Positions 56,131-64,000 of a stretch of DNA of 64,000 nt are shown here, one piece after another. Position numbers and translations under genes: made by a program. Numbering within the stretch: the stretch's first letter is position 1; every line of letters starts with the position of its first letter. Source of the DNA: Bugulina stolonifera (Eukaryota > Bryozoa > Gymnolaemata > Cheilostomatida > Bugulidae); NCBI GenBank assembly GCA_935421135.1, contig OW285197.1, positions 1,925,068-1,989,067 on the forward strand, in the 5' to 3' direction. The notes beneath the pieces are model-generated. The model saw only the letters and a program-made list of their open reading frames with translations. It made no database searches and was not told where the DNA came from.

Positions 56131-57250
56131 TCAATCTGCATACAGTGTGAGTGTACTGTTTCGGTGTTTAACACCTCATCAGTGCAGCTCAGAGATATGC
56201 CTGGGAGAACACCTTATATATATATATATATATATACATAAAAACATATAAATATAAGAATAGAATTGAATAATAAAACAAAAATAAAATACTTATCTTT
56301 CTTAGGTAGGTTAGTCTAACTAATGCCAATAGAATAGATTTGGAAGGATGATATGATAAACTCCCTATTTAATGTTAACTATGTTATAAATCATTTTTAA
56401 AAAGAGCTTGCTTTATGCACATTAACAAAATTAAAATGTTCATATATTTTACGTTATTTATTGATTTTTTATTTTAATTTTTTTTCATCAATCGATGCAT
56501 TACTTGCAGTTCCATAATTAACAGGAAATGATTGTTGGGATCTGTCCAATCACCTCCATTGATAAGTCTATGATCGTCTCATTGGACAGATTGCAGCCCA
56601 TAATCTTGGTCTTTTCTATTTGGTTATGTCGATGAGAACCGATTGAAGCAAACGTGACTCAACAGATTAAACCAGTAACGCAGGAACGCATGACAGAAAT
56701 AACCATTAGTCAGAGAAAGTAGGCACTGGTGAGGATGTTGACGGTTTCCGCGCACAAGAATTAAATAATACAATGGAACCGGTACTAAATTGTTAGAAGC
56801 GAAACTACTGTTGTTTGTGGCGACAGATAATAATAAAGCGGTGGACAATACACTGTAGTCCGTTTATTCCTTGGCTCTCAGCGTTTTAACTTTTGACCTC
56901 GGGGGGGGGGGGGGGGTGAAGCATCTGGTTGGATTATCATTATCTATAGTAGCCTTGCGTGTGCAACATCACGTAGCAAGTTTTCGGGTAAGCGACCATC
57001 ACAATGAAAATTAAATAATAATTATTCATAATTATTATATTTTATTGAAAATTAAAATATATTTTTAGGCAGTTCAGTCACAATCTCAATCTGGAGTGAT
57101 AGAGGCTAAAATTATAATGAAAAATATGAATTGTATTCTGTTCGAATTTAGTCTAGTGACCTGATCACTTTTGTTTTTAGTAGTAGTAAAGTATGGTAAT
57201 AGTTAGTAAATACTAAATAGGTTCCCCAAGTAAGCAAGTTAGCAGTACCT
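55341..57250. other. Intergenic DNA with AT microsatellites
   Basis: (AT)n at about 56085-56128 and a shorter one at 56217-56236 flank an inverted CACTG/CAGTG-containing stretch. A G-homopolymer lies at about 56900-56916. No gene-like ORF with splice signals was recognised. Confidence 0.6.
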
Positions 57251-57650
57251 ATACATTGTCCAGACTCGAACCTGGACGCCTGCTACAAGACAGACTATCT
57301 CACTACTGCATTATTGACTCTGTGAAAAATGTCCTGCTAGATGCAGTAGAGTATTGCACAATTTTATGTAGCCTTAGATCTTTGTTTGTGGTTGGAGCAA
57401 CTGGGTTGGGAAAGGTGACACCATACATGTATATAACAGAGAAGACACCTTATCTGAAATTTCATGGACGATCCCTGTCTCAGTGTCTGGCTGAAACGCT
57501 GGTTGTGCTACATCACGAGTTAGGTGCAAAAGCGGAGAAATTTGAGGTTGCCTTTGTTCTTCAGCCAAAACTGAAGCAGGAGAAGTTGTCTTCTCTATAT
57601 TTTGTTGGTTGATCGCCCTTACCCCAACCACAAACAAGGAACTAAGTCTA
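57250..57650. mobile_element. SINE-like compound insertion
   Basis: On the minus strand, CAGGTTCGAGTCTGG (57258-57272) is a near-perfect RNA polymerase III B box, preceded by a tRNA-like AGTCTGTCTTGTAGCAGGCG. Blocks with GTTTGTGGTTGG at 57383 and, inverted, CCAACCACAAACAAGG at 57624 match the body of the SINE-like copy at 47.8 kb. It may be two copies in opposite orientation. The 118-codon ORF here is not a gene. Confidence 0.5.
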
Positions 57651-58252
57651 TCTCAGTCTCTCCATTACTGCACCTAACAGACCTAACAGTAGGCCCCTAC
57701 ATTACGGGGCCACGGTATCCTGGATTCCAGTGCCGAGGTAATTCAAATTTGATAAAAATTTACTGAAAATCATTTTATTTTGGTTAATTATAGTAGGCCT
57801 AAATAGAAATTTATTTATTTAGTTAAAACTCAGCTCGTCACTAAAATGACTCACTAACTAAAACCCATTGCTGAAGACAAACCAGCTAAGTTAGTAGTAG
57901 TAGAAACAAAAAATGTAATACTGAAAATAAAGATTTGTTGACAGCTGGGGCTTGGGGCTTAGAGTTTTCAAATAGTTGCTTTCCAAATGAATGTTTTTGG
58001 AGCATCCTGTTTCTAACTGACACTTTCGAACAGTCGCAAGTTCAAATTGTTCATACACAGTAGCACAAAATAAGTAGACCTAGTTAATCCCTTCTGGCGT
58101 TAGTCTGACATGTTTGTACAAACTAGTCTTAGTGTTTCTCGAATGCGCTTTTCGTTGCCGATGACAATATCCTCTACTTCCTGTCTTATTAACAACGCGA
58201 TTAGACGATCTTTACTTTACTTTTACAAATTTGTTCTGGACTGCAGCACTGG
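57651..58252. other. Stretch downstream of the virus-like block
   Basis: No ORF. Positions 57920-58065 resemble 52548-52632: a GGTTTGGGGTTTCGAAAT-like stretch, then ACTGTC/ACACTTTC and AACAGTTGCAAATTG. These are two copies of an unnamed dispersed repeat. Confidence 0.5.
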
Positions 58253-58711
58253 TTAGTGAAGTACCCATCTATTATACATAATAATATGAATAGAGAGTAA
58301 AGGTTTAGCATCATTGTCAACACCTGTTGTCTGCTGAGTAATACTGCCCAGTAACAAAACCCAAACCCCAAACCCCACACCTCCGAGTAAACTTGCCAAT
58401 GGCTTCAAAAGAAGACCTAAAAATCCGCCACGTTGTAGGATTAACTTTTTCTGCCTCACACTAGTACGAGAGTTGGTGAGATCCTCAATGGCCCTTCTAT
58501 GTCGACGTAGAGAGTTCAACTGAGCGGTAGTCAGATGAACATTACCTAATAATTCATTTCTAGCACACTCAACAAGAGCGAGTATAAGGTCTTTGTTAGC
58601 CTCAGCAATGGTTGAATCTCTGATGGTTGCAGATGCTTTTGTCAGTGCATATATACTCAAGGCATTCCTCCTCAACCTTGGAGAATACTTAGGTGAATTA
58701 ATATATCTCAT
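58253..58711 (-). CDS. pX-like small capsid-associated protein of a Polinton/adintovirus-type element
   Basis: The frame stays open upstream to 58744 but without ATG. The first ATG is at 58711, giving 152 residues. A helical N-terminal half precedes SLRRHRRAIEDLTNSR, then a basic-to-hydrophobic switch RQKKLILQRGGFLGLLLKPL and a glycine-rich hydrophobic segment (LLGGVGFGVWVLLLG). A short basic region leading into QxGGFLxxLLxPLxxLLGG is characteristic of the pX-like proteins of Maverick/Polinton and adintovirus elements, thought to be virion-associated. It starts 65 bases after the ATPase gene, on the same strand. The family call rests on this C-terminal pattern. Confidence 0.65.
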   Translation of the reverse strand: MRYINSPKYSPRLRRNALSIYALTKASATIRDSTIAEANKDLILALVECARNELLGNVHLTTAQLNSLRRHRRAIEDLTNSRTSVRQKKLILQRGGFLGLLLKPLASLLGGVGFGVWVLLLGSITQQTTGVDNDAKPLLSIHIIMYNRWVLH

Positions 58712-58776
58712 GCTTGATGATGGATGTGCCCTCTCCGAGTCCAAGACAGTTCATGGAGAGAGTAGAGATGTGAATG

Positions 58777-59436
58777 CTACTTATATTCCAGGGTATTCGG
58801 AATATATACAGTCATGGGAGAGTGCTCAGAAGCAAAATTACCGATCAGTCTAGCCCACTCCGGGGTTTCCTGGCGAAGATTCAAGAATAGAAAAGAGTGT
58901 GGCTTACGTGTAGCATCACTAAAAGCTTCTTGGACAGCTCTTGTACTCTGAGGAAAAGCCTGCTTTGCAAGGTTGGTAACAGACATTCCGTCTCTGGGGT
59001 TCTTGAACAAGAAAAAGTACTGCGAGTTTATTGACACTGTTCTATTATCTTTCGGGAAAAGGTTCTGTAGTAAGAAAAAGACGCTTATGTTCAGGTGGTG
59101 ACTGAACTTTGTAAAGATTGCATTAGTAGTCTCTTTCCCCCCGACTTCACCCATCAAGTCATCAATGATGAGCCAGCGATTCTTCCCATCATGCTCTATA
59201 TCCATCTCTACATCAATGAGTCCTGAATGAAACCTTACTTTATCCTTGTAATCCTCAAAGCGGCGTTGCCAAACTCCATAGCAGTAAATGATTTCAACAG
59301 GAGTGGGTGAAGCAATTTCATCAACTTTCTTAATAAGACTAAATAGTAGTTCCGTTTTTCCACTCCCTGTTGGACCACAGACTAGAGCTGTGAAGGGACT
59401 CTGCAAGCGAAGATCGATTTCTTGGTGTGGACGCAT
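58777..59436 (-). CDS. A32-like (FtsK/HerA) DNA-packaging ATPase
   Basis: 219 residues with a true ATG. Walker A GPTGSGKT is at 21-28 and Walker B WLIIDD at 88-93. A downstream LLQNLFPKDNRTVSINSQYF block ends with FKNPRD (about 122-149). The Q-N-L-F motif after Walker B and the FKNPRD block are typical of the packaging ATPases of Polinton/Maverick elements and adintoviruses, which pump genome DNA into capsids. The length matches that family. The gene overlaps the upstream membrane-protein ORF by 98 bases in another frame, a virus-like arrangement. It has no frameshift or stop, unlike most transposon genes in this window. Confidence 0.85.
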   Translation of the reverse strand: MRPHQEIDLRLQSPFTALVCGPTGSGKTELLFSLIKKVDEIASPTPVEIIYCYGVWQRRFEDYKDKVRFHSGLIDVEMDIEHDGKNRWLIIDDLMGEVGGKETTNAIFTKFSHHLNISVFFLLQNLFPKDNRTVSINSQYFFLFKNPRDGMSVTNLAKQAFPQSTRAVQEAFSDATRKPHSFLFLNLRQETPEWARLIGNFASEHSPMTVYIPNTLEYK

Positions 59437-59746
59437 GCTGATCCAGTTGAGTAGCTAATAGAGTTGTGTTTGTTTTTAAAAAGTGTCCTTGCTTAAGTAC
59501 TCCTTTGTCTTTGCCATTGGGTGGTTCCCTATCACTTAGATATGTGTAAACTGATGGGGATAAAGATGAGCAAGAAAGTATAAATAGTATTATGATTATG
59601 TAGAATGTGAACTTCTTTCTTTTGTTGCTTCTCTCTCCTATTTGCTCCCTTCCCTCTTCAGCATAGATAGCTACTACTTCATCTAAGAGACCATCAGCCA
59701 CATCTTCATAATTCTCATTTCTACATACTACCTCTTGCTTTGACAT
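59339..59746 (-). CDS. Small single-pass membrane protein in the virus-like block
   Basis: 135 residues from a true ATG. The acidic N-terminal part (about 1-40) is followed by a basic RSNKRKK, one strong membrane segment FTFYIIIILFILSCSSL (about 47-63), and a polar C-terminus with N-x-S/T sites. The basic residues before the membrane segment predict the N-terminus inside. It starts 41 bases after the upstream 431-codon ORF and overlaps the ATPase gene. No family is recognised. A virion or envelope role is only suggested by its neighbours. Confidence 0.6.
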   Translation of the reverse strand: MSKQEVVCRNENYEDVADGLLDEVVAIYAEEGREQIGERSNKRKKFTFYIIIILFILSCSSLSPSVYTYLSDREPPNGKDKGVLKQGHFLKTNTTLLATQLDQHASTPRNRSSLAESLHSSSLWSNREWKNGTTI

Positions 59747-59786
59747 CTTGCCCTTGTTTGAGAGAACAACTGGAATCTATACACTT

Positions 59787-61082
59787 TTATTCATCATTAC
59801 TTTCTCCTGTTGGAACCCACTGTGGTAGTTTAGTATCTTCCCCTTCTGCTTTTGCATCATCATCATCTAGTTTGTTAGCCAGGTGGGGAATTATGTGATC
59901 AATAATTGATACACTATCCATTTTTTCTTCTTCTTCTTCTTCTTTTTCCATTCTTTCCTCTGTTAACTTTTTTTCTAAGAAGGCAATGCGATTTGCTCTT
60001 CTCTCTTTTCTTGCACCAATTCTCTGTTGCATCTCTAGTGCTTCTTTCCACCCCAGTGCTCCCGCCAATTCCACTTTCTTTAGTGCCAATTCTTGTTCTA
60101 TCTTTCTAATCTCTTGTTCCCTTTTGTCACACATTTCAGCCTCTTCTTTAGTTTCTACATGAGTTTGCTCTTCTATCATAATCTGGTTATTCTCTCCTGT
60201 AGAAGTCTCTCTCACTTCCACTCTAGCTACTCCTGGTGAAGGGCTTCTTATCTCCTCTAACCTGTTTTTGGATGAATCTAGTTCTCCAATGTCACACATT
60301 TCAGCCTCTTCTATCATAACCTGGTTAGTCTCTCCTGTAGAAGTCTCTCTCACCTCTAATCTAACATCTCCTGGTGAAGGGCTTCTTATCACCTCTAACC
60401 CATTTTTGGATGGATCTAGTTCTCCAAACAATCGCCCTGCATATAGCGTATTACCTCTACTAAGAATTAAACCAGGGATGCTTTCTTCATTGTAACTCCT
60501 CTTCGCTCGCGATTTCTCCTTCCCATCCTCAAAGCGACATCTTCTTGCCCCATCCTTTAATATGTTCAATACTCTATGATAGAGTTCATTCTTTGACCCT
60601 TCCCCACCAGGTTCATTATCCAGATATAGTAAGAAGTGAGTGTTAAAAGTGGCCTCCGCTCCCACACCAGTTTCATCCCAGTTTCTATCTTCAATAATCT
60701 TCTCAACCTCCACTCTACACCAGGTTGACAACTCCGCATTCCTAAGAAGGAGTAAGGGAGAAGAAACGGATGCGTTTTTTGTTTCTACCATAGATGAAAA
60801 TCTTGACCTAGCTCCTGTTAAGTCTTCATAACAAAGTGCCATTTTCCTCAACTTTTCCTCTCCTATCTTAAAAGGGATATTCATAGAGAGTGAAAGTGTT
60901 CTAAAATAGATGGCAAGCTCTACCACTAAGGAATTATGAGCAAGTCTGTCAACCCAATACCACATCCATGGACTATTCGTCTCTTCGATATTACTTTTGA
61001 TCATATAATCCCATACAGACTTCGGGAGGACTTCCTTTAAAAGTACATATCTCCCCGCTGCTCCTTTGGTGAGAAAAGACAC
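59787..61082 (-). CDS. Uncharacterised 431-codon protein of the virus-like block
   Basis: The open frame runs 431 codons but starts at GTG, with a stop shortly upstream. The first ATG is codon 27 (61004). Because codons 2-26 look protein-like (YVLLKEVLPKSVWDY), a short upstream exon or a frame change near the start is possible. Residues about 1-200 look folded and Trp/Leu-rich (SPWMWYWVDRLAHNSL). Residues 240-310 hold an imperfect duplication around SPSPG...VRETSTGE. The C-terminal third is a highly charged coiled coil with an EEEEEE run, and the tail is LPQWVPTG. TATAAAAG lies upstream on the same strand at 61143-61136. I recognise no family. The position is compatible with a structural protein, but nothing proves it. 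Confidence 0.6.
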   Translation of the reverse strand: MSFLTKGAAGRYVLLKEVLPKSVWDYMIKSNIEETNSPWMWYWVDRLAHNSLVVELAIYFRTLSLSMNIPFKIGEEKLRKMALCYEDLTGARSRFSSMVETKNASVSSPLLLLRNAELSTWCRVEVEKIIEDRNWDETGVGAEATFNTHFLLYLDNEPGGEGSKNELYHRVLNILKDGARRCRFEDGKEKSRAKRSYNEESIPGLILSRGNTLYAGRLFGELDPSKNGLEVIRSPSPGDVRLEVRETSTGETNQVMIEEAEMCDIGELDSSKNRLEEIRSPSPGVARVEVRETSTGENNQIMIEEQTHVETKEEAEMCDKREQEIRKIEQELALKKVELAGALGWKEALEMQQRIGARKERRANRIAFLEKKLTEERMEKEEEEEEKMDSVSIIDHIIPHLANKLDDDDAKAEGEDTKLPQWVPTGESNDE

Positions 61083-61129
61083 GTTTGCTATGACTAAGTC
61101 TTCTTTGTATTAATACTATCATCAGACAA

Positions 61130-61145
61130 ACTTATCTTTTATAGT
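61130..61145 (-). promoter_or_regulatory. TATA box upstream of the virus-like block
   Basis: On the minus strand GACTATAAAAGATAAG contains a consensus TATAAAAG about 55 bases before the 431-codon frame. This would place transcription start near 61110. Confidence 0.5.
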
Positions 61146-61597
61146 CCCACCCCAGTGGAACTCGGGATGGGCGGCGGGCCGCTGCCTAGTCGCTTGGCCC
61201 GGTGGATACGGGGCACTGGCGTCGCCTCCACGTGTACGGTCGGCGCCGCACGCAACGTAGGCGGACGCGGCTTGACCGCCTCAAACGATCGGTCGTTCGG
61301 GTGAGTGGGGGTTGCGGGGGAGGGTGGGCGGCGGTGGAGGAGGGGTGGCGGTGATGACGGTGATGACGGTGATGGCGGCGGTGATGGCAGCGGCGGTGGT
61401 GGTGGCGGTGGTGGTGGTGGCGGCGGCGGTGGTGGTGGAGGCGGTGGTGAGGGTGGTGGTGGTGGAGGCGGTGGTGAGGGTGGTGGTGGCGGTGGTGCGG
61501 ACGGGACGAGGGCGGGGGAGGAGTGGGGGAGGGAAGGAGGGAGGGAAGGGGTCGTGACCGGGTTTGGGGTCAAGTGTGCAAATGTTTTTTCGACCAA
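61139..61597 (-). CDS. Proline-rich ORF at the head of the virus-like block (doubtful gene)
   Basis: 152 codons from ATG 61597. The middle is almost pure Pro with Ser, encoded by a CCACC-type low-complexity tract. The flanks are more complex (MVEKTFAHLTPNPVTT; TVHVEATPVPRIHRAKRLGS). It lies just upstream of, and on the same strand as, the virus-like genes, and CCAAT boxes lie just beyond its start. It overlaps the TATA box of the next ORF. The strand-specific low-complexity tract also opens other frames, so this may be noise. Confidence 0.3.
   Translation of the reverse strand: MVEKTFAHLTPNPVTTPSLPPSLPHSSPALVPSAPPPPPPSPPPPPPPPSPPPPPPPPPPPPPPPPPPPLPSPPPSPSSPSSPPPLLHRRPPSPATPTHPNDRSFEAVKPRPPTLRAAPTVHVEATPVPRIHRAKRLGSGPPPIPSSTGVGL
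61300..61560 (+). repeat. G-rich low-complexity tract (GGTGG/GGCGG)
   Basis: Imperfect GGTGGTGGTGGCGG repeats, GC-rich against an AT-rich background. The GTGGAGGCGGTGGTGAGGGT block is tandemly duplicated around 61434-61490. It has G-quadruplex potential on the plus strand. Confidence 0.85.
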
Positions 61598-61705
61598 TCA
61601 GAAGGGGGGATTTTGGGGTGACCTTGGCAAGGTCGCGTGCAGAACTTTTGTGCTCTTCTGTGATTGGTTGAAATCGGAAATACCGGCTTGTGATTGGTTG
61701 AAAAC
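61590..61705 (-). promoter_or_regulatory. CCAAT-box cluster
   Basis: Three CCAATCA sites occur within about 100 bases: CCAATCA on the plus strand at 61594, and ATTGGTTG (CCAATCAC on the minus strand) at about 61663 and 61692. The last two share a longer TGTGATTGGTTGAAA unit. The cluster sits where a promoter for the minus-strand block would be. Confidence 0.45.
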
Positions 61706-61759
61706 AGGGGTCAATGAGTGCGTGTATAGAAGTGCACTGACTGTACTACTACTATAATA

Positions 61760-63816
61760 TAAGACAATCAGTTTAGCCTATATTTTTTCGGTGGTCAGAC
61801 TCGTTCTATATCTGTTTCTAAAAATCGCAGTTTAATTTATCCAAATGTATCACAGCGTAAAAATGTCAACTGTTTTAGTATTTGCTACTTTGATAGAAAT
61901 ACTACTACTACTACACCTAATATCTTATTATTTGAGCAGTAATTTTACACCATAAGCGTCCCAAAATTGCATATCCAGGTAGTGCCTTTCCAATCTTTTT
62001 TCGTTGGAGGGCGCTGCGCCCCTCCGGCACCCGCTCCGTGCTCGAGCCCGCATGAACATCCAACTTATATATAAAAATACTTTGTTCAGAGTTAGTGTGT
62101 AGGCCTACCTACAAAATTTTAAGTTTATTAAATGTTATTAGTATTTTATCCATTAAAATACGTGCTACTTATTTTTAAAATTGTTCTTGCATTTTATCTA
62201 TTAAACAAACAAATTTATTGAGTTTAGATGTTTATTAATACAACAAATTCTTACTTTTTAAACGGTCGAGAGAGATAACTCACATTATACTACTTAATAA
62301 AAACTAAGAAACTTTTTCTGCAATTTTTGCTGTGGTATTTCTGAGTTGAAATAACACAATGTTAAAACCTTCATTTGATTTTAACTTACATGTAGCTATA
62401 CAAATTCTCCAGTTTTATATGAAAACCTTTGTTTATTATGTAAACCTTAAATCGTAAAAACCTTTCTGTTTCAATAAAAATTTCTTTATATTATAGTTAG
62501 GAAGAAGATTTTATTAGAGAGTGATATTTTTTGCGAGTTTGCAACACGCAAAGTTCGCTAAAGTTATTTCGTGCGGTCGTCCTTGGACGACTACCGACCC
62601 AAAACTGAAGTGCCTATGAGTGGTGCTAGGCCTTCTCATTACATGAAATATCGAGCGGTGTCAGTAGCCCAATAACTACCAGAGACGACCCATCTGGTCC
62701 TGAGTCTGACCTTCAGACTATACGTTGAAAGAGAGTGATCCGACCTAGTAGGCGGCTCGCTACGCGAATGACCTGACAAAAGGAAGTGAAAGTCTCTGTA
62801 TCAAGTATAGATGTGTCTTTATTGAAAGCCAAGTGAAGACTGAGACAATGAACGGTGAAACAATGCCCTTTATATAGTATAAGGACTTCCGACCGACGTA
62901 GTGTCGGGAAAAGACGACATAGGGTCGTCCGGAAGTTGTGCAACAACATGGCGACCGGAAGCCCGACGCCCGACCCAAAATAAGTCGGGTTATACAAAAG
63001 TTGCTTATAATCATGTAATTCATGTACAAAATGAATATCAAGTGATTCCGAAAGGTCGGGCTTCTTTACATGGGTATAAAAGAAACTAATAGACTTAGTA
63101 ATTTTCATACATGAATGTACATCAGTATGTAGTTAAATAGAGTGAGTATAAACACATAGATACACGTATATAGACAGTAAATGAATGATTTAGACATGCA
63201 ATGCAGTTGAGTACAAGCATACAAACAGCTAGTTATGAGAGTACGCGTGTTAGTTGAGTAGTGCTGTGACAACTACTAGGCACTTAGGGTGCTGTAGGGT
63301 TTATTCCGATAGCTGGAGTCATATACGAATGTCCTGTACCATTACAATATTATGTAAATTGGTTGAAGACCATATTTATATACTCAATTCAATGCAATCT
63401 AATTAAACCAAATAATGCAAGTATATATTTATAAACATCTACTGCATTATTTGGTGTCGATTATTTTTTAGATAATATAAAAGAGGTGGACCTTTAAAAG
63501 TTAACCCAATCACACTAACTAAGATGCTTATAATATATGCATAGGCTGAATAACACATTGATACGTTTAATGCAGACAATTTCAGTTGGAGTTATGCCAT
63601 TGTCTATGTTCACCCTGGAAAATTTAGGGAGTAAATTATAGCAGTATTGAAGTAGTGGTGACCTATGTAATACGAAAATTTTCATCATTCAATTTAGACA
63701 GTCAGTGGTATTTTATGTCCCAACATGAGGAAGGTCTTAAATTTGTTGCTGTCTGTCTAGTCACGAAAGTTGATTGGTTACAGGGTTCCTGTCGCCTCTA
63801 TCGATCTCAGTGAATT
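61760..63816. other. Intergenic stretch between the virus-like block and urate oxidase
   Basis: A GC-rich hairpin, GGAGGGCGCTGCGCCCCTCC, lies at 62007-62026. At 62700-63275 the minus strand has an LTR-like layout (TGTCACAGC near 63271, TATATAAAGG near 62870, AATAAAGAC near 62820), but no target duplication or partner was found. ACCAAATAATGCA at 63408 and TGCATTATTTGGT at 63443 form a small inverted repeat. The urate oxidase promoter should lie at the right end. Confidence 0.45.
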
Positions 63817-63937
63817 ATGGCCTCCATGTTAGCAGACAACCAGGTGACTATATCCGCCTCTTCTTATGGCAAGACGGGAGTGAAGATTCTCTACGTTCGA
63901 AGGGAAGGAGACTGGCATAGTATCACAGAGTATGAAG
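63817..63937 (+). CDS. UOX: Urate oxidase (uricase), first exon, partial
   Basis: ATG 63817 opens an exon encoding MASMLADNQVTISASSYGKT then GVKILYVRREGDWHSITEYE, ending at a GAAG|GTTAGA donor. The YGKxxVKxLxxxRxGxxHSIxE pattern is the conserved N-terminus of urate oxidase, the usually peroxisomal enzyme that converts urate to 5-hydroxyisourate. Lys19 of YGK corresponds to the family's catalytic lysine. The rest of the gene lies beyond the window, so peroxisome targeting at the C-terminus cannot be checked. The spacing from ATG to YGK is normal for the family. Confidence 0.85.
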
Positions 63938-64000
63938 GTTAGACAAACTAGTAGCCTAAATATTTCAGTAAATCTTTACTCCAGCCCAGCCACTCAATAG

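Noticed and set aside
57256..57612. 118-codon ORF with VVGATGLGKVT resembling a P-loop
   Set aside because: It lies across a tRNA-SINE-like repeat and its body. The P-loop resemblance is coincidental and there is no further ATPase motif.
61305..61757. 150-codon Gly-rich plus-strand ORF
   Set aside because: It is a product of the GGT/GGC low-complexity tract, with no conserved sequence.
62700..63275. Possible solo LTR on the minus strand
   Set aside because: It has TATA and AATAAA in plausible order and a TGTCAC start, but no matching end, target duplication or partner LTR was found. It is left as a note only.

Overview
The window reads as nuclear DNA of an invertebrate animal. It is AT-rich and has many introns. 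Exons are short (about 60-310 nt) with GT-AG borders and consistent phases. Nearly every intron holds a minisatellite or a mobile element. The host genes are metazoan: a TBC1D13-like RabGAP, WDR46, PPP1R11 and urate oxidase, plus one unrecognised membrane protein. A sponge or other early-branching marine invertebrate is plausible, but I cannot name the species. No tRNA, rRNA or CRISPR was recognised.

Layout. 1-1.2 kb: two minus-strand exons of a TBC1D13-like gene, running off the left edge. 1.3-13.5 kb: a mobile-element zone. It holds a fragment of a pogo-like DNA transposon, a Ty3/gypsy element without a detectable 3' LTR and with a palindromic MITE in its integrase end, a 2.1-kb pogo-like transposon with TA target duplication, a tRNA-derived SINE and a mariner fragment. 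13.66-27.33 kb: WDR46 on the plus strand in 11 exons. Its intron 5 holds a complete, recent LTR retrotransposon with the rare pol order PR-INT-RT-RH. 28.27-49.78 kb: a 20-exon plus-strand gene for an unrecognised 927-residue type I membrane protein. Its introns hold a 2.9-kb foldback element, a 2.5-kb 13-mer satellite, a hAT-like element with a perfect 8-bp target duplication, and several MITEs and SINE-like repeats. 50.52-52.75 kb: PPP1R11 on the minus strand, convergent with the previous gene. 53.5-55.4 kb: a dead mariner copy and a LINE fragment. 58.25-61.6 kb: a compact, apparently intronless minus-strand block resembling Polinton/Maverick or adintovirus genes, with an A32-like packaging ATPase, a pX-like small protein, a membrane protein and a 431-codon protein of unknown role. 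63.8 kb: first exon of urate oxidase, running off the right edge.

Three things stand out. First, at several exon-intron borders the splice site itself is part of the tandem-repeat unit, giving arrays of decoy donors or acceptors. Second, the WDR46 intron element has integrase upstream of reverse transcriptase, as in Gmr1-like elements. Third, a virus-like gene block sits in animal DNA without polymerase, integrase or a recognisable capsid gene nearby. WDR46 and PPP1R11, both within the MHC region of human chromosome 6, are also close neighbours here.
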